Under the pieces are notes generated by a model. It made no database searches. It was not told the DNA's origin and saw only the letters and a list, made by a program, of their open reading frames with translations. From a virus, in the IMG/VR virus record IMGVR_UViG_3300006928_000074, positions 1 to 25,080 of that record: a stretch of DNA of 25,080 nt. One strand, given 5' to 3'. Both the position numbers and the translations under genes were made by a program. The first letter of the stretch is position 1. The number at the start of each line of letters is the position of its first letter. This document shows positions 24,249 through 25,080 of this stretch, one piece after another.

Positions 24249-24873
24249 CTTCAATACTATGAGTGTGATCTGGCAATGTATTAGGAGGGTTTACTAAACG
24301 GACATCTTCACAGACAACGTAGCTAGGACTGTCTTTTGCATAGACAACACCTAATTTCAATTGCTCTGCACATACCTTCAAACGTCCAAGAGAGTAATCT
24401 AGTTTCTTGGCTTTATATGCTTGTTCTAAATATTTAATACGAGTATTCATCGCGGCTACGCAGTTATTGGTCATGCGGCGATCTAGTGGTACTGCCACGG
24501 TTGCAGTTATGCCATAGTTAAAACTCAAGTTATTACGAGCTTGTCCAGTTCTAATTGGTTTTGTATATAAAACTCCACCAGGATTTAATAAATTACCGTC
24601 ATCATCTGTACTATCGTCATATACATTTTCAAGGTACGTTGGTTCAAAAGGATCTTTCCAAGTATTCACTTTAGAGATGAAGGGATTAATGGTAAGAGTC
24701 GTTCCACTGCAACGGATTCCATCACCTACTTCTTGAAACATAAAGCTACCACTTTGAACCTGAATACCTTGGTTAATTACTGACCCCTGTGATGTAGCTG
24801 AAGGCGATGCTATCGTTGTTGAGTTTGCAAATACTGGCTGACTAAATGTTATTGAGTAAAGACAGATACTGAT
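24175..24873 (-). CDS. Predicted exported protein with paired cysteines, start uncertain
   Basis: The reading frame on the minus strand ends with TAG at 24177-24175. A signal-peptide-like segment 'GISICLYSITFSQPVFANS' (about 24875-24820) with a probable cleavage after 'VFA' is followed by 'ASPSATSQGSVINQGIQV', 'GDGIRCSGTTLTINPF', 'RMTNNCVAAMNTRIKYLEQ', a helical stretch 'AYKAKKLDYSLGRLKVCAEQ' and 'SPSYVVCEDVRLVNPPN'. Four cysteines remain in the mature part, which would suit two disulfides outside the cytoplasm. The first ATG in this frame (25026) lies deep in the coding end of the upstream gene and the next (24741) falls after the signal segment. The limit used here is an ATC codon at 24873-24871; the real start is not established. 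Confidence 0.55.
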   Translation of the reverse strand: MSICLYSITFSQPVFANSTTIASPSATSQGSVINQGIQVQSGSFMFQEVGDGIRCSGTTLTINPFISKVNTWKDPFEPTYLENVYDDSTDDDGNLLNPGGVLYTKPIRTGQARNNLSFNYGITATVAVPLDRRMTNNCVAAMNTRIKYLEQAYKAKKLDYSLGRLKVCAEQLKLGVVYAKDSPSYVVCEDVRLVNPPNTLPDHTHSIEVTSETTSVPFSFQRGTLQEVSSPE

Positions 24874-25080
24874 TCCACGATAGAATCTGTTGTTGTGGTT
24901 CGATTTATTGTTGTTACATTTTGGAGTCCAGGTTGGGCTAGACTTTCTGTAAAGGAAAAAGCGTTGCCAGCCGTTTTTATTCCCCAGTCGGGTTTGTTTG
25001 CTGGTGTTACATCTACTGATGTCCATGTGAATGTAATGTTATCAATTGTTTGAGGTGTACTTAGTACAGCTTTAGGTGAA
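24849..25080 (-). CDS. 3' end of a minus-strand structural gene (partial, continues past window)
   Basis: The minus strand has an open frame of 76 codons from the window edge to TAA at 24851-24849. It reads 'SPKAVLSTPQTIDNITFTW', 'SVDVTPANKPDWGIKTAGN', 'FSFTESLAQPGLQNVTTIN' and ends 'DSIVESVSVFTQ'. Composition (Thr/Ser/Val/Asn, no Cys, regular strands) is that of a phage structural protein, whereas the competing frame over the same bases is a Cys/Asn/Lys-rich shadow. I take it as the C-terminal end of a larger tail or fiber protein whose start lies to the right of the window. Its family cannot be named. Confidence 0.6.
   Translation of the reverse strand, partial: SPKAVLSTPQTIDNITFTWTSVDVTPANKPDWGIKTAGNAFSFTESLAQPGLQNVTTINRTTTTDSIVESVSVFTQ

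Noticed and set aside
24874-25026. ATG at 25026 as the start of the exported minus-strand protein
   Set aside because: The added residues are Cys/Asn/Lys-rich and look like a shadow of the upstream gene's frame, which reads as a normal structural protein and ends at TAA 24849.
1-25080. tRNA genes, CRISPR arrays, insertion sequences, integrase or attachment sites
   Set aside because: Nothing with the needed structure was seen. The only DNA repeats are the in-frame fiber units and the short ACGCTAGAAT-like elements.

Overview
The window is an AT-rich virion-structure region of a tailed double-stranded DNA phage with a long, flexible, non-contractile tail (siphovirus-like). Four things support this: a capsid, connector, tail tube, frameshifted tail chaperone, tape measure and tail tip gene order; the absence of any sheath or baseplate-wedge gene; a very large collagen/beta-helix-like fiber; and nearly gap-free co-oriented genes joined by ATGA or TAATG overlaps. 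The fiber (opening 'ADLKITSLPVLAE', cupredoxin-like insert), the glycine-rich 'GGGFPLLFG' segment of the tape measure and the small proteins at the right end resemble those I associate with marine cyanophages. A Prochlorococcus or Synechococcus host is my inference and is not proven by the sequence.

Layout. 1-3065: major capsid protein, terminator, then DnaT-like connector, head-closure candidate, gp10-like neck protein and DUF4128-like tail terminator. 3108-3930: major tail tube protein and a second terminator. 3972-7256: tail chaperone G, its -1 frameshift product GT through a CCCAAAA heptamer, and the tape measure. 7253-12604: tail-tip genes (L-like, NlpC/P60-like, a 1400-residue J-like hub, M-like). 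12634-14000: two further tail-tube-fold proteins. 14032-19998: a 1988-residue fiber. 20053-22272: three smaller virion or fiber-associated proteins. 22333-24248: small coiled-coil and membrane proteins. 24175-25080: two genes on the opposite strand. One encodes an apparently exported, cysteine-paired protein; the other is the 3' end of a gene that enters from the right edge.

How the genes work together. The capsid shell is closed by the connector, closure and neck proteins. The tube polymerises on the tape measure with G and GT as chaperones and is capped by the tail terminator. The L/NlpC/J/M cluster builds the tip, and the fiber set makes host contact. Capsid and tube genes are each followed directly by a strong hairpin terminator, which fits their need for many copies. 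A repeated ACGCTAGAAT-like element 20-30 bp before several starts may be a phage promoter that restarts transcription.

The least explained part is the right end. Three membrane-associated proteins and one predicted exported protein sit together with no recognisable lysis enzyme. No tRNA, rRNA, CRISPR array, insertion sequence, integrase or replication gene is visible in the window. There is no gene-free stretch longer than about 110 bases.
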